Assembly (NCBI GenBank): GCA_929113105.1
Contig: OV816026.1
Span: forward strand, 161,240,567-161,304,566
Length of the DNA stretch: 64,000 nucleotides
From: Agrypnus murinus
Lineage: Eukaryota; Arthropoda; Insecta; Coleoptera; Elateridae
Reading direction: 5' to 3'
Each line of letters begins with the position of its first letter. Positions within the stretch are counted from its first letter, which is position 1. Positions 1 to 13,427 of the stretch are shown one piece after another. The notes below the pieces were generated by a model. The model did no database searches, was not told the origin of the DNA, and was given only the letters and a program-made list of their open reading frames with translations. The translations under genes and the position numbers were made by a program.

Positions 1-1440
1 GCACTGATGAAGATGTTTTACAAACTTGGGCAAAAGTGCTGGCGAGAATTACTGACCCGAATTCAATACGGCATGTTTAAAATATAATTAAGACAGTATA
101 TAAACGAGAGCCGTTTATGCAAGAAGTAGTACTTCTTATCATCACAGCGAATGCAGGAAAATCAGAAAACGACAGTGACAGACAAACAGTGACACCGATT
201 CAAGAGACGGTGAATCCTAGCAATCCTTGCATTCTTGAATGTTTATATTTAAGTTTTCTGTTAGCACAAATCCTATAGTAGGTAGGAGTATTGTTTAATT
301 TATTTACTTCAAACTCTTTAATTGTTTTGTACGCATTTATTTTACTAGACTCTTTTATTTATTAAACTTTTAATACACATATTTTCAAATGTATTTAGTT
401 AAAATACCGAAACACTTAAGAAAGTGGTTGAGTACCGTCGATCAAATCAAAACAACATTTAAACGCTTTCATACACTATGACCGTAATTTCGTTACGTTA
501 CCGACAGTTATAGTCAAGCAACGAATACGAATGCCTAAAGAAGGTGGCGACCACTTGAAATTTTACTAGAGTGGTAATATAATACACACATATAACGAAA
601 TACCAAACACATCTTCTAAAACTTTTAATAATTATTTCATTTCTTACTTATTTCTTTAAACTGAATTAGTTAAATATATAAATTATCGCTATCTAGATTA
701 TGTCACGTTAAAGTCAGTAGCCAAACATTGAATGCCTATATACTACATATAGTAAAATTATTCTCGCCATCTTAGTCACAACCACAATTTTCAACGTATA
801 AAGTAATAGAGCATTCTTTTAAACGCGTTTAGTATTGTTCTTTAATTATTCACAGGAAACTGATCAGACACCACACAGCATCGCTAATCGAACTACAGTT
901 TCGAAGGCTACAACTATTTTCGTATAATTTCACAACTTGTCTCGCTTTACTTAATGTGTATGTTTTATATGTTATCTAAAACTAGTATTGATAAACCCCC
1001 CCTTCCGGTTTATTCTACATACATGCATACATTACGAATGATAAAAATAAAATCAAAAATCGATCTTGTTTAAAAAATTCTAGAAAGCGTCTATTAGCAC
1101 ATATTTCAAAAACACGACATAACAATAGTGTTGGCAAACCGGAAATTACTTTTTGGTAACTTTCCATGGAAATATTTTCGGAAACTTATTGAAACAGCAA
1201 ATGTCAAAAAAAGTTGATTCCCAAAGTGTGTTCCGTGAAATCCTGGGGTTTCGTGGAAAAATTTGGAGGTTCCGCGGGACCATTTGTAAGCCCTGTAATA
1301 TAACAAAAAGATTCCACTTGCAAAGCTTTAAACTTTCCTACAATAACGGCCTAATTACCATTTTATTTGTTGGTGCCCTTTGCTACCACATATTTATGTG
1401 AAATACATACAAAATATCGAATAAGCTGGATGCTATACTG
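1..1440. other. AT-rich non-coding sequence
   Basis: No exon, element boundary or structural RNA was recognised here. The short open frames at 1106-1401 overlap on opposite strands and resemble nothing known to me. It is probably intron or upstream flank of the sidestep-like gene. Confidence 0.5.
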
Positions 1441-1533
1441 CGAAAGCTTCAGTATAAAAAAAGAATCAGGTAAATCTGTGGAACTGTGGTGGAACTCTTA
1501 AACGAACTGGAACAGAAATCAGCTTTGTGTTTT
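1441..1533 (+). repeat. Dispersed direct repeat, copy 1
   Basis: About 90 bp that recurs imperfectly in the same orientation at 3010-3095. Both start with CGAAAGCTTCA and share AAAAAAAGAATCA, then an AACGAACTGG block and a TTGTGTTTTA end. The two copies bracket the Jockey fragment. Identity of the repeat is unknown. Confidence 0.6.
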
Positions 1534-1732
1534 ACGATCGATTTATTTAATATAAAGTATTTACAGGAATGAATTCCAAGAATAAATGCTTATTTATGAA
1601 GACACAGTATATGTAACTAACAAAGGCTAAGTGAATGAACCATCTAAGTAATATTTTCATTAATTATAAAAATATACTAATATATGTTAAATATTAAATA
1701 TTAAATATAATATATATTATAAACTCAAACTC

Positions 1733-2764
1733 AACCTTCCTACCCCCTATTACCTTTTACTCAAATCATATCTGAATGATCGATATTTCCAAACCAAATA
1801 TCACATCGCAACATCTTCCTACCATCCAATCACTTGAGGCGTACCTCAAGGAAGCGTCCTAGGACCTTTCCTATATCTCTTCTTTACCGCAGATATCCCA
1901 CTCACACCTAGCGCCTCCCTCGTCACATTTGCTGATGACACAGCAACCATCGCTGTTGATAACGACCCCAAACTTGCCACCGAGAAACTACAAACCCACT
2001 GTACTCTCCTGCAAGATTGGTTCCAGACCTGGCGCGTCCAAGTCAACCAAACCAAATCAGCCCAAATCACTTTTACAAAAAAACGAACAAACTGTCCACC
2101 TGTTTCACTTAATGGGACTCAATTACCGATCGTCGATCAAGTTAAATACTTGGGACTCATACTGGATAAAAAAACTTACGTGGAAACCGCATATAACAGC
2201 GAAGAAGATTCAGATCAACCTAAAACTAAAACAGATGCATTGGCTCCTTGGACGCAAGTCAAAGCTCGGAACGGCAAATAAAATCTTGCTCTACAAATGT
2301 ATACTAAAGCCAATCTGGACGTGTGGCATTCAGCTTTGGGAATGTGCAAAGCCTTCCAAAGCCTTCAAACACCAAGATTCTCCAAAGAGTTCAGTCGAAG
2401 GTCCTCAGGATGATATTCAACGCCCCATGGTAAGTCAGCAACAAAACTCTACATGACGACTCAGACATCCCACTCGTAGCAGACGAAATTCGCAGACTAA
2501 CGACCAACTACCTAGACAGCCTTGCAGGCCATCCCGATGATCTAGTCCGGCAACTGAGAGATCCACCCGAGGTCAGAAGGCGGCTGAAACCACGATGGCC
2601 AACAGACAATAATTAAAAAATGATCATCCTTACCTCTTGTACTCACTGGAGTGCTGTCACTGGGCAGCTCCTCCTCTCAAAGTATAGCTTTCATCCTATT
2701 TACTTATAGCTCCTTCTCAGCTTGTAAATTTGCATTGTATACAATAAAAAAAATTATTATTATT
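1733..2764 (+). pseudogene. Jockey-type non-LTR retrotransposon, 5'-truncated ORF2 (RT C-terminal half)
   Basis: Remnant of a Jockey-clade reverse transcriptase. Seen in order: a palm segment with VPQGSVLGP near 1841, TFADDTA (catalytic Asp pair) near 1930, a YLGLILDKK thumb motif near 2150, WLLGRKSKLG near 2250, and the usual C-terminal tail ending at a stop at 2614-2616. It is dead: a TGA lies just before the VPQG motif (1835-1837), an extra A in an A-run near 2168-2174 shifts the frame, a second shift lies near 2370, and a TAA interrupts the tail near 2430. A polyadenylation-like AATAAAA and an A-rich/ATT tail at 2742-2764 mark the 3' end. The 5' end is truncated inside the RT, as usual for target-primed insertion. 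It belongs to the same or a close family as the copy at 52955-55519, which shares the WLLGRKSKL block. Confidence 0.85.
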
Positions 2765-3009
2765 GCATTTTGTTATTAATACATATGCGGTTTAATAGAA
2801 AAAAATGCGGTTTTCAACTAGTGTGGGTTTGTTTAAACTTTTATAATCGTGAATAGTTCCAAAAGCTGCCGACGTTGGGGACTGAGAGCGCTCTGCAAGT
2901 AGATTGTCCTTCTCTTGTGTATCAAAATAAATGTTTTGAGTTTTATTTATTTAAAAATATAAAACTTAAAAAGATACAGATATCAAGTCGTGTTGACTAA
3001 TATACAAAA

Positions 3010-3095
3010 CGAAAGCTTCAATATAAAAAAAGAATCACGTAATTCGGCCCAGTAGAACTCTCAAACGAACTGGCACAAAAATAAGCCTTGTGTTT
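3010..3095 (+). repeat. Dispersed direct repeat, copy 2
   Basis: Second copy of the sequence at 1441-1533, same orientation, with scattered substitutions and small gaps. Confidence 0.6.
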
Positions 3096-5834
3096 TAAAT
3101 ATATAGAGTAGTAATATTCAAAAAACTATTATTCGATTTTGAGGGTACACAATTTTAATTAAATTTTACAATTTAAACTAGATATCTACAAATTTACATC
3201 CACATTTGAATCAATAAAGATCACTTATTACTACTTTTACAAGCACAAGGTATTTCTCATTTAAAATGCAAATTCAGCCGTCTGTGCAGAAAATGAAACA
3301 ATTTTCATAAAGTGAATGAAAAATGTTATCGTTTATTAGTCTGTCAGTTCTGAACCCATTACGTATGCAAAATACACATAACTTTGATTAAGTTTACTTA
3401 ATACTGCACAAGCACATTCGTACTATATTGCGGCGATCGGTTCACTTGATCCCCTCAACCGCATACCCAATAAATGATTTATTAATTTAATTGTTTTACC
3501 CGGAACAAGCAAATAAAAAAGTAAATTAAATTATTCCCCATACAAGAATGTTATCTATTTATCTTTAGCAAGTCGATTCAAATGGATTCCCAAATAAACT
3601 GGGGCAAGTTGAACCATTTGTAATCCAGAACCTATACAAACAGTTGCTTAGAAAAGCAAAGTGGGGACCTTTTGACTTGAAAAATAATCGGGTTGTTGGA
3701 GGCGTACAGTTGGTGAGCAACAGAAAACAGTGTTTATGGTTAATCCGGGGCTATTTATCAGAATTACACGGCAAATGCTCAGTAGGCTCTGAGAAAGATG
3801 AATGGTTTTGTTTGGAAAAATGAAAATACGATTCCAAATCATTTCTCTCTGAAATTATTTAAAATATTCGACTGGTGATTAATTGTAGTGCCCTTAATTC
3901 GCCCTATATATTAGAGATTGTTATGTGCATATGTTTCATTGCAAAGAGAGGATTTTAAATGATTTATTTAATGGATTTCATGTTTCATTACAACTGCTAG
4001 CAGAGATTAGCTCTGGAGCTGGTTACAAGGGTTTATACACAGGTGCGGTTAATATTTTTTATTTTCTTGGTTTTAAAGTCTTTTATTATCGTTTCATTGT
4101 AGATTGCATTTCTATATTGAAAACCAAAATACCAAATTATTAATTTTAAACTTGCTAATAGGGTGAAAATTATCTACCCAAAACTCTTTTATTACAATTT
4201 ATTTAAACTAGGGGGAAAGTTTAATTGGTAAGAATATTAAGCTAATGAGTCTGAACATTAAAATAAATATAATTAAAAAATAATTTCCAAACAAAAAGTT
4301 TTTGAATGTTAAGGGAAAGGGAGTTGAAATTACATAAATAATTATATTTTCCATATCTAATTTGCAATTAAAATTTTGGATTAACACTGCAAAATATGGA
4401 GCTTTATATTTCCTTTGATAATCCCACAATTTTAAAATTAGCTCGAAACGAGGCCTTCTTGGTAATTAAATATTAATTTGGGTATCATTAATTTCCAAGA
4501 TAAATGATCGCTTAAAATATTAATTAAGTGTAGGGTGGAACTTTTGAACCATACGATTATTTAGGAGGCGGTGGATCAGATTTAAATGCTTTAGGTTCTT
4601 TAAAATTGGATTATCGATCCCCGTTTTTGTACTTGTTTACCTCCTTTAAATTTTACTTGATATGGTCGTTTAATAAAAATTAAAAGACTTCAAGCTCTCC
4701 ATCCGCATCGCATTAATCTTATCAATAATTAATTTTAATTCACAAATTCTGCTCTAACTGCTCTACTAATTCTTGAATAAATAATTGCAAATGAAGGTAA
4801 TGTATTCCATTTTAAAATTCCGGATAAACTTTTTCGTTCTTGAAATTTCGAAACCATTTTAACGAAAGATCGAAGAAAAATATCTTAACAACATGTTTTC
4901 ATCGAGTTCTTTCGGTGCAGAGCTGCTTACAAATTCTCTGAAAATTATATTACACGTTGTACTGATAAAAATCTTTTTAATACCCAAGAGCACATCCCAT
5001 TGTACATTCTTTAGAGCTCTTGTATTTTTAACTAGGGAAACTTTTATAATGTAAAAGATTTAGTACATCATTGCAGAATACTCATTATTACTACGCATAA
5101 GTACGTGTTTGTTTGTAATTTTAGATTTATCGTTAAAATGACATAATGATCTTGGTGAACTTGTATTAAGGCATTTCTTATTGGAAAAGCTAAGTCAGGC
5201 AGGGTTTTTTCACGTTCACGAAAAATAAATCGATATACTGATAGTTGGAGACTAATAGGCAGCAGCTTGCATAATCTAGCAAATGAGATACCTTCATTTG
5301 CTAATCAAACAAAGATTTAAGTAGTTAATAGTTAAACAATTTTAATGCAAAATTATAAAACATTCGAATTAGCAAGCTGCGAAATGTAAATGTAATTGTA
5401 AAATTAAACAATTTTCAAAATATATAGACGATCAATGAATTCGCAGCCTTACATACAGGCTGGAAACGTAGGAGCATATGGATATACAAGCGTTTATAAA
5501 AGTGGTAATGGGATAGAGAAAATTGCTATAGGAGGAAGAGTTTTATTCTACTTTACGACTTTTCCTACCATCAAGATTTATTTATAATAGACATTTATTG
5601 GGTTAAATGCGAGCAAAGTTAAGCACCGGAGTGCGGATGCTTTATCTGGTACGCTTTTTATGAACGGATTTAAAGTATTAAAACTCAATGCATGATATCC
5701 AGTCAGTATAGTTACAACATCCACTTATAAGTTTTTATAAATTGTATCTATCCCACTATCATTTTTATGAACGCATTTGTACGCTTTTACCTCTATATCA
5801 AGCCCATGCGTTCCCAGTCTGTATACGAAAACAA
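3096..5834. other. AT-rich non-coding sequence
   Basis: Nothing recognised. Open frames are under 75 codons and without similarity I can name. Confidence 0.5.
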
Positions 5835-6205
5835 AACATATGAAATCAAATTTATTTTTCAACGTAATCATCCTGAACAGAAATGTGCTCTTCCAACCGA
5901 TGTGCAATCGCAGCAATTGCTTTAAAAAATAACTTTTCTTCCTGCATGCAGAACTAGTTTCTGACAGGTTACATCACGGCATTATTAGTTTCGCATTTGT
6001 TGACACAAAGGTATTTTTTAAATTTGTTAAACAAACGGTAATCGATAGCTGCAAGATCCGGGGAATAAGAATGGCTTGATAAATTTAGACTAGCATCCAT
6101 AAGAACAGTTGCAACAATGCGAAACTTGTGGACGAGCGCATTGTTTTGATGAAACATCACTTCTCGATCATTTTTCTGGGTCTCTTTCAACGAATTGCTC
6201 TTCAT
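5835..6205 (-). pseudogene. mariner transposase relic, C-terminal part
   Basis: Decayed 3' third of a mariner transposase. The frame read down from 6205 has the HxDNA box as HQNNA, so the second catalytic Asp has become Asn. It is followed about 30 residues on by SYSPDLAAIDYRLF, the third-Asp box, still with its Asp. After a frame break, the typical mariner C-terminus ending DYVEK-stop is readable near 5855-5900. No start, no first-Asp region and no terminal repeats were found. It is an old fossil, unrelated in detail to the two younger mariners in this window. Confidence 0.75.
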
Positions 6206-7951
6206 AATTTGAGCATAATATTGCCATGTTGTAATTGATTAATAATACCTCTTCCGCTGAAAAAAAGGTTATTTTTCCAGAAACGAAACAAATTGCTTTA
6301 ACTTTCAAAAGTTCTTACGCAAACTGTACTACACAAAATATTCAATACTTACTGCAAAACTCAAGATTGCCACGGCTTGAGATCTTCTCTTTTTACAAAT
6401 TGGAATTCAGGTCGCAGGTATTGTTTCCACAGCTCCAAATTATAAAAAAATAGATAAATGTTTAAGACACAAGAAAATACATATTATTAGGGCGCCATCT
6501 GATTAGGAAGGTCTAGTAATTTTTATAAAAATATTGACTCGATACCAGTAACCAGAAACTGGAATCAGATCTAATATTTTTAATTTAATTCTAATTAGTC
6601 ATAATCGGTTATGTCAAAGTTAGGTTGAATAAAATATTTAAGACTTTCATAAATATATGGTCCTGTAATATTCAGTTTAATAAATTTAATTATAGCTTTA
6701 TTGATAAATGCAATATAAAAAATGAAGTTTCCAAATAAAACATCGTTACAAAATTTAAATATATGTAAAAAATGATACCCAACGTAAGAATTCTTAACGA
6801 CAGGAAATAATGCACATAAAAATATAATTAAAAATATTGAATACAGAAATAATGGTTTAAATTACATCAATAATAACAAAATAAGATTCATTAAGTCACA
6901 ATACCTTTTTCAGATAGTTCAATCTGATTTCAGCTTACAAAGCAATTGAAACAATATTGCTTTTCCATCAAAACAAACACATATCACCAAACTCGATCGC
7001 TCGATGAAATTAAAGAATCTGGAAAACACCTTACTGAAGCCGCTACTGAATTTGATCCAAGGAAATAAATTTCATAATAACGTTCTTCTTTTCTTATAAA
7101 AAGCAGCCGAAATAACCATAAAAGTTCAATTATTAAATGTTTATTAAAAAACATTAATCATTAATAAAGGTAACGCCACAATATGTATTATTTAGTTTAA
7201 CACTTCCGAGTTTAAATTATGTTAAAAATAGGATCCAGTAAGAAACTTATTTCACGATAAGTTAAATTTGATAACTATAATTGTTCATTCCAATAACTGT
7301 ATTTTGATCAAACAAGATCATTCAACAAGACTGAAATGCATCTTCTAAACGTTAATTGCACTGTAATTATAATCAATACGCATACGGAATTATTTACTAA
7401 ATTTCGGTAGGTGCGATTCCAAATTAATCACTTAAATTTCTGTATAGTTCACAACTTCTAAAGAATGGGAAATTTTATAGTTCGGTTAACTCATTAACCC
7501 CAAAAAGTCAACGATAAATTGAAGCAAGTGAGCTTCCGATACGATATCGGAACTAATCACACAAAACGGTAATAGTATAACTTAATTATACTCTTAAAGA
7601 CGGTAACTTTGTTCATATTAAAAACTGTAGTGTTCAAAATAAAGATTAACATAAACTTTACCTGGGGCATCTCTCCAAGAGAAAGCCCCGGGAAAGCTCG
7701 AAAAATTATCTCTCACTCCGCCCGTCTACTTGTTTACTCTTTTAGATTCTTTTGTCAACTCTTCTAAACTAAAAACTATTTCGTGGTGGTATGATTTTCT
7801 GAGGGAGCCGAAATTTTTTAAACTTTTCAATAGAAAAATAGCGGGATTTTTGTCAGCCAACGAAATACATTCATGGCAGTTGTTCGAAAACCTTCCTAAC
7901 TAAACTTAAGGGAATTCCGTTTTGAATTTATACGTACAAAACTGAAGCAAA
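6206..7951. other. AT-rich non-coding sequence
   Basis: No gene or element boundary recognised up to the TA target site of the mariner at 7952. Confidence 0.5.
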
Positions 7952-7953
7952 TA

Positions 7954-9247
7954 CGAGGGTAGATTGAAAAGTTTCCGGAATGGGCAAGAAAACGCAGTAA
8001 TTGAACAGGTTTTTGTTTTTATTTTTCAACATAATATCCTTGCAGGGCGATACACTTTTCCCAGCGGTGCTCCAACTTTTTTAAGCCTTCAGAAAAATAT
8101 GATTTCGGGAACTCTGCAAAATAAGCTTTAGTGGCGGCGATGACCTCCTCATTTGACGTAAAGCGCTTGCCTCCGAGCCAAGTCTTCATGTTTGTGAACA
8201 AAAAGAAGTCGCACGGGGCCAGGTCTGGAGAGTACGGGGGATGCGGCACCACCTCGTAGCCTAATTCAACCAATTTAGCATTGGCGATTCGGGATGAATG
8301 GGCCGGCGCGTTGTCGTGATGGAAGAGCACTTTTTTTCGCTGCAAATGAGGCCGTTTCTCCTTCAAAATGCCGTTGAATTGATCCAATAAATCGCTGTAG
8401 TATTGTCCCGTGATAGTTCTTCCCTTCTGCAAAAAGTCGATGTGTATCACACCTTGCGAATCCCAAAAAACGGTGGCCATGACCTTTCCAGCAGATGGGA
8501 CAGTCTTTGCCTTCTTCGGAGCAGATTCGCCTGGAGAAATCCACTGTTTCGACTGCTGCTTGGTTTCTGGTGTGTAGTGGTGGATCCATGTTTCGTCCAC
8601 GGTCACGAATCGGCGAAAAAAATCCGTTGGATTACGATTTAACAAGGCCAAACACTCTTTCGAAGTGGTCACACGATTTCGCTTGTTGTCCATAGTCAGC
8701 AAACGCGGCACCCATCGCGCCGAGAGCTTCCTCATGCCCAAATGTTCGTGCACGATATTTTGCACACGTTCATATGAGATGCCCGTGGTCTCTACTATTT
8801 CGCGCAACTTCACTCGTCGATCGGCTAACACGAGATCATGGACTTTATCGACCATTTCTTCATTTGTGGCCGTTTTTGGACGTCCACTGCGTGGTTCATC
8901 CTTGGTGCTCGTACGGCCACGTTTGAACTCGCTCACCCAGAAACTAATAGTCGAAAATGAAGGTGTGGATGTGCCATGAACTTTCTGCAAAATATCTCGT
9001 ATCTCCGTCGCCGTTTTCCCGTCCATCCAGAAATGTTTGATGACTGCACGAAATTCGTTTTTATCCATTTTTGCAAAAGTGCCTGAATTGCTTCACAAGA
9101 TATCCTAGTAAACATAAACGGAACGACGCACGTGTCTGAAAATTTGACAGCTTTCCTAAAATAGGTTAGCCTTGACAACCATCATAACAATTTCACGATA
9201 CGCGCGCCATCACTTGCCCATTCCGGAAACTTTTCAATCTACCCTCG
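7954..9247 (-). mobile_element. Structurally intact mariner element (1294 bp)
   Basis: Complete mariner in reverse orientation. The 35-bp terminal inverted repeats (7954-7988 and 9213-9247) are identical to each other and begin CGAGGGTAGATTGAAAAG. TA target duplications lie at 7952-7953 and 9248-9249. One uninterrupted transposase frame fills the middle, with 65 bp on the stop side and 179 bp on the start side. Perfect repeats plus an open frame suggest a recent insertion. Confidence 0.95.
8019..9068 (-). CDS. mariner transposase, DD34D, full length
   Basis: 349-residue cut-and-paste transposase of the mariner family. It should bind the element's terminal repeats through paired helix-turn-helix motifs in its N-terminal third and cut and join at TA with a DDD site. 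Visible signatures: the linker motif WVPRLLT near residue 120, first catalytic Asp in VTVDETW, second in HHDNAPAH, third in YSPDLAPCD, with exactly 34 residues between the second and third. The C-terminus GYYVEK is typical. ATG at 9066-9068; there are no internal stops or frameshifts, and the length matches the family (about 345-350). It is only about 60% identical by eye to the transposase at 35954, so the two come from different lineages with similar repeats. Confidence 0.95.
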   Translation of the reverse strand: MDKNEFRAVIKHFWMDGKTATEIRDILQKVHGTSTPSFSTISFWVSEFKRGRTSTKDEPRSGRPKTATNEEMVDKVHDLVLADRRVKLREIVETTGISYERVQNIVHEHLGMRKLSARWVPRLLTMDNKRNRVTTSKECLALLNRNPTDFFRRFVTVDETWIHHYTPETKQQSKQWISPGESAPKKAKTVPSAGKVMATVFWDSQGVIHIDFLQKGRTITGQYYSDLLDQFNGILKEKRPHLQRKKVLFHHDNAPAHSSRIANAKLVELGYEVVPHPPYSPDLAPCDFFLFTNMKTWLGGKRFTSNEEVIAATKAYFAEFPKSYFSEGLKKLEHRWEKCIALQGYYVEK

Positions 9248-9249
9248 TA

Positions 9250-10629
9250 ACACACACACACGTGTAGTCTAGACGGCCTGTTCCAGAAATTTCTTTTGGC
9301 GATAAATTGTTTACTAGTGGAATTGTAGCTCTGTATATTTTAAAGCTACATATTCAAGGTTTATAATATTTTTAAACATAAGGGAACTTTTATTAAAACT
9401 AGTACTATATTCCAGCTCTTATAAATACAATTTTAAAAACAATCTTGTTCTGAAATAATCCATTTTCTTAAGAAATAAATATTTGATCCATATGGGAACG
9501 CTTTAACTTGTGTTTTCGCACCACTTAAAATGCTGAAATTCAAAATATTGTTTACGAATTTATTTCCAAGTGACTTTTTTATACTTGAAATAATATTTTC
9601 AGTTCCAACATAAATAAATTTTATTAAACTACCAGAACCGTACTGGGACTTCTTTAATATTTGTTAGTTTACGTTACACCGCATTCCAAAATAGAGAGAG
9701 TTCAATGTCCATCACTTCGTCCCACATTTGCTTGCACCCGAAACCTTTTTAGTGGAGTCTTCATTGCATACCTTTGGTTTTGATTTCAGGATGAAAGTGA
9801 TTGACCTTGCATATTCTATGTATTTGATATTCCAATCTGACTCGTTTTTGGTCCTCGGTGAGCATTCTAGGGACCTATTTTACTGAAACTTTATAGAATT
9901 CTAAACCCTTGGTAATTCATATGCCATACGAAATGTCCAAACTTTCTGCTATAATTCAAACTGTCAATCATCGGTGTAACTTTACCATATTGTCAATTTT
10001 AACGAATTTTTTTCAGCAGTTTAATTTCTCGGTTGACTACTTTTTCACAGTACTGTAAGAAAGGGCAGACTTTTTATTATGTGTACCTGACAAATGTGAT
10101 AAATGTATTCTCCATGCAATTGTAGCATCAACAAGAAATTTCTTGTCACCTGATTTTTTCAAAAATTTTACTGACCCAGTCACGGTAGAAGAAAATATTT
10201 GGAGAGCTTGAGCTATTAATTTTTCAAAATTTGGAATTTTTGTTAAACATCTAACAGATTCAACTGGCAACCCTTTCTGTAAATTATAAAATATGTGGAA
10301 GAAAATTCTACAAAATTCTTGTAAAAACTCAATCCCTTGTCTTTGAACACAAAATTCACTGGGTAGGTATTCGAAAAGAAAAGATTTTTATTCTAACATA
10401 TAAAACATTTGCAGTTACATTATTTTTGTGTGTCTCATCTGCAACTTGTAGGCTCGCCACATAAAAAAATAGCACAATACACTATTGTATAACAATTCAT
10501 ATTTTGAAATTTACATTTTCCGCCAAAATCAAACATTTCTTTTGATATTGATTCTTGTATTGATTAGTACTTTTAATATTAGTAGGTCATGGTTTTGCTA
10601 TGTGTCACTAAAATGGTTGTTGTTTCAAA
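9250..10629. other. Non-coding sequence with a short CA run
   Basis: A small (CA)n tract lies beside the mariner at 9251-9262. A 77-codon minus-strand frame at 10037-10270 has no recognisable similarity. Nothing else is seen. Confidence 0.45.
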
Positions 10630-10631
10630 TA

Positions 10632-10846
10632 CAATGAGATCAAGAATGATCGTCCTGATCCTACACTACCTTTGACGAGGTCGATATCAATATTTACATC
10701 CATCACACGAGGGTTCGAAGAAAAGCAGTGGCGTGCGGATGACATTCCAGATTTTCCAAGCCCTACTTTAAAAATTATATATAAATATTGATGTCAAGCC
10801 CGTGGAAAGTAGTGTAGGATCAGGACAATCATTTTTAATCTCACTG
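10632..10846. mobile_element. 215-bp Tc1-like MITE
   Basis: Short non-autonomous element. Its imperfect terminal inverted repeats are about 38 bp: CAATGAGATCAAGAATGATC at the left and the complement of CAGTGAGATTAAAAATGATT at the right, both running on into GTCCTGATCCTACACTA. TA at 10630-10631 and 10847-10848 fits a TA target duplication. The CAGTG-type ends and TA target are those of Tc1-like elements. It has no coding capacity. Confidence 0.75.
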
Positions 10847-10848
10847 TA

Positions 10849-13427
10849 GCAGCAACTGTACAAATCTCTAAGTCTTTTATGTTAAGATGCGAATTTATTA
10901 ATCTGTCCTCGTACACTATTGAAATTAAATAAATCGCCCAGTAGAAAAAAAATGACCTCGTAAAAAAGAGTTAAGCAAAACAAGAACTCCAAAATTAAAC
11001 ATGTATCTTAGATTATTATTTATCCAAATCTGCAGATGACTAAATAGACTTCTAGCTTCTAGAAGGTTGACAATGTAATTAAAGATTCCGAAACGAATAC
11101 GAATTTTTTTATATATTACTTAAATAATAACGTAATTCTCAATCGCGTATCTCTGTTTTCAAAATGTATTAATTTAAATATACATATCATCAGCGACAAT
11201 AGAAGATTGCTATTCGTCATTCTCAACAGGGAGTTTGTATCAATTAGATAACTTAAGAAGGTAAGTGTCTCGAGCTCGACTGTTGATCCAAAATGAATGG
11301 CGAAAACCGCATTTCGATATCTCAATTCTTTTATGAGTTTATATTTGAGATATAAAGATTTGTTCAATTTGAACCATCCTCTATAGTAAGTATATAACAC
11401 TCAAGATCAACATATAATTCCACAGGAAGATTTTGAAGAATTTCTTCGAGAAAGTGGTATGATTACTGCGAAAAGTTTTCTCTACACTGAAAAAATAAAT
11501 GTTGAAGTTATTGTTTAAGATTAAAAATTGAAATCTGCAGTTCGGAAAAATATTATCCTTTAGTTTACGTTAAATAAAATATACTTATCGCCAATCTTTT
11601 AAATCTGAGATCTATTTCGTTAATGGAACACCGCCCATTTGTCGGACGAAACTATAGCCAATCAGTATTAATTTTGAACTATATATAATAAATTAAGTTT
11701 GGAAAAATCTTCTTAAACAATACGAACATACACCACAGTTAGTCATCATCTGAAAACTACTCACAGCATTAATCTCTTCATATTCACTTAATTTGGGATC
11801 CCATTTTAAATACATTTGCGTTAAATTCCTTAATTAACACTGATATATATTTTTATTAAAATGATAATATTCAGATAACTTGTAGAAAATGTATGTTTCA
11901 GTAATACTTTTACACTCGTATTTCAGTATTCTTTAGTTCACCTTAGTTCTCGTAGGTAAAAGCTTTAACTTACTATAAACTAAAAGCAAAAGCCTAGTAA
12001 TCACTTTCTGCATCAAAACTGCTGGCAGTACAGATAACTCTTTTTATAAGAATACAAACCCTAGAGGCAGCAATTATCTCCATTTATAAATGCCTTGATT
12101 GTTTGAAATTGTGGTTTTACTAAGATTGGCGACTATTCGATGATGATCGAGATTTATATCAAAACAAAATTAACTTTTGTTACAGGAATTATGGAAGTTA
12201 ACTCATTGTAAATAAGTTCAAAATTTACAAGTACTCGTTTTGTTTATTAGGTACGATAATTTTCACAAAGAAACACACGAACTTGAATGGGCGAAAACCA
12301 ATCGGGACAAATTCTAGAGCTTATTTAATCCGGCCATTTATTCACATTCTTTTAATTAAATAACACTGTTAAAACGGCAGCACACGGCGATTTATCTTAA
12401 TATTTATTTTACACATAAACATTTTAAACATAACAACTAGACAAACGGTAAATCCGTAACAGCCTTGCATTACTTAAACTGTGTTTCTCCTCAATACAAA
12501 TTTTAACTGGATGAACTGCGCAGTACTTAGCTGCTAATTACTCTACTTAGCTTTAACCAGTACTTTAACATATTCTACGTTAACTGTGACATAATGCACC
12601 ACCAATAATAAATTTACGATAAATTCTCTCTTTATTATTTTTATTAAAAGTTGCAGACGCTATTAAACCATCATTCGAATAAGCTAAACTTTATTTTTTA
12701 CGAATCTGTATGTAGACTTACGAGGATACCAAATCGTTTATAGTTTAATGTTCCAAATAGTTTAATGTTCCTTGAGAATCAAATACAAAGTTTATTTTAG
12801 TTAAATGAGCGAAATAAGCTAAATTGCAATTAGATAATTTGACGCTAGTTGCAACGTTTAAACTAAACTGTAAAACAAATTTGTCTAAACTTAATACCAT
12901 TTAGATTCTTAACCAACGTTCCATATATCAACCTACTATAATACTACTAAAAAAACTACCAATTAATAATTTAATAGTATTTACCGAGAATAAAAAAGTG
13001 GTAGAATATCTCTTTTAAATATATTTTCCTCTGAAAGAATAATTTGTTTCGTTTACAACATAATAAAATATACAAATAGCTTGTAGTAACAAATAATAAA
13101 ATTACTAGTAAAACATATTTTTTATATATATCCAACCCTATTAAGAGTTTATTCCCATTCATCAACCGAGAAAATTTTACGTTAACAATATGAATCACGG
13201 CAGAGATATAAAATATCCATTTCGTCACACCACTCTACATTTTATAACTTTCTTGGTCATATAACTAGAGTAAACAAGAGTAAAATTAGCAATTCTGAGG
13301 TTTATAACTCTTTTTTGTTTTTCTTTCCAGCTTTATTGTGGAATTTAGTTTTTTCATCAAAGCAATCTAGCCAGCAGTTTAGTAAACGAAAGAATAATTC
13401 AATTAATCATGTTTATTTTATTTTCAG
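10849..13427. other. Intron or upstream sequence before the first visible exon
   Basis: AT-rich, with no recognised exon. It ends in the polypyrimidine tract and acceptor at 13411-13427 (TTTATTTTATTTTCAG). The upstream side-family exon (first Ig domain) was looked for and not found. Confidence 0.5.

Noticed and set aside
10037..10270. 77-codon minus-strand frame
   Set aside because: No similarity recognised, no element borders, expected by chance in a window of this size.
1..13427. Search for the first Ig exon and signal peptide exon of the sidestep-like gene
   Set aside because: No segment with the expected Cys/Trp pattern next to splice sites was found; probably upstream of the window.
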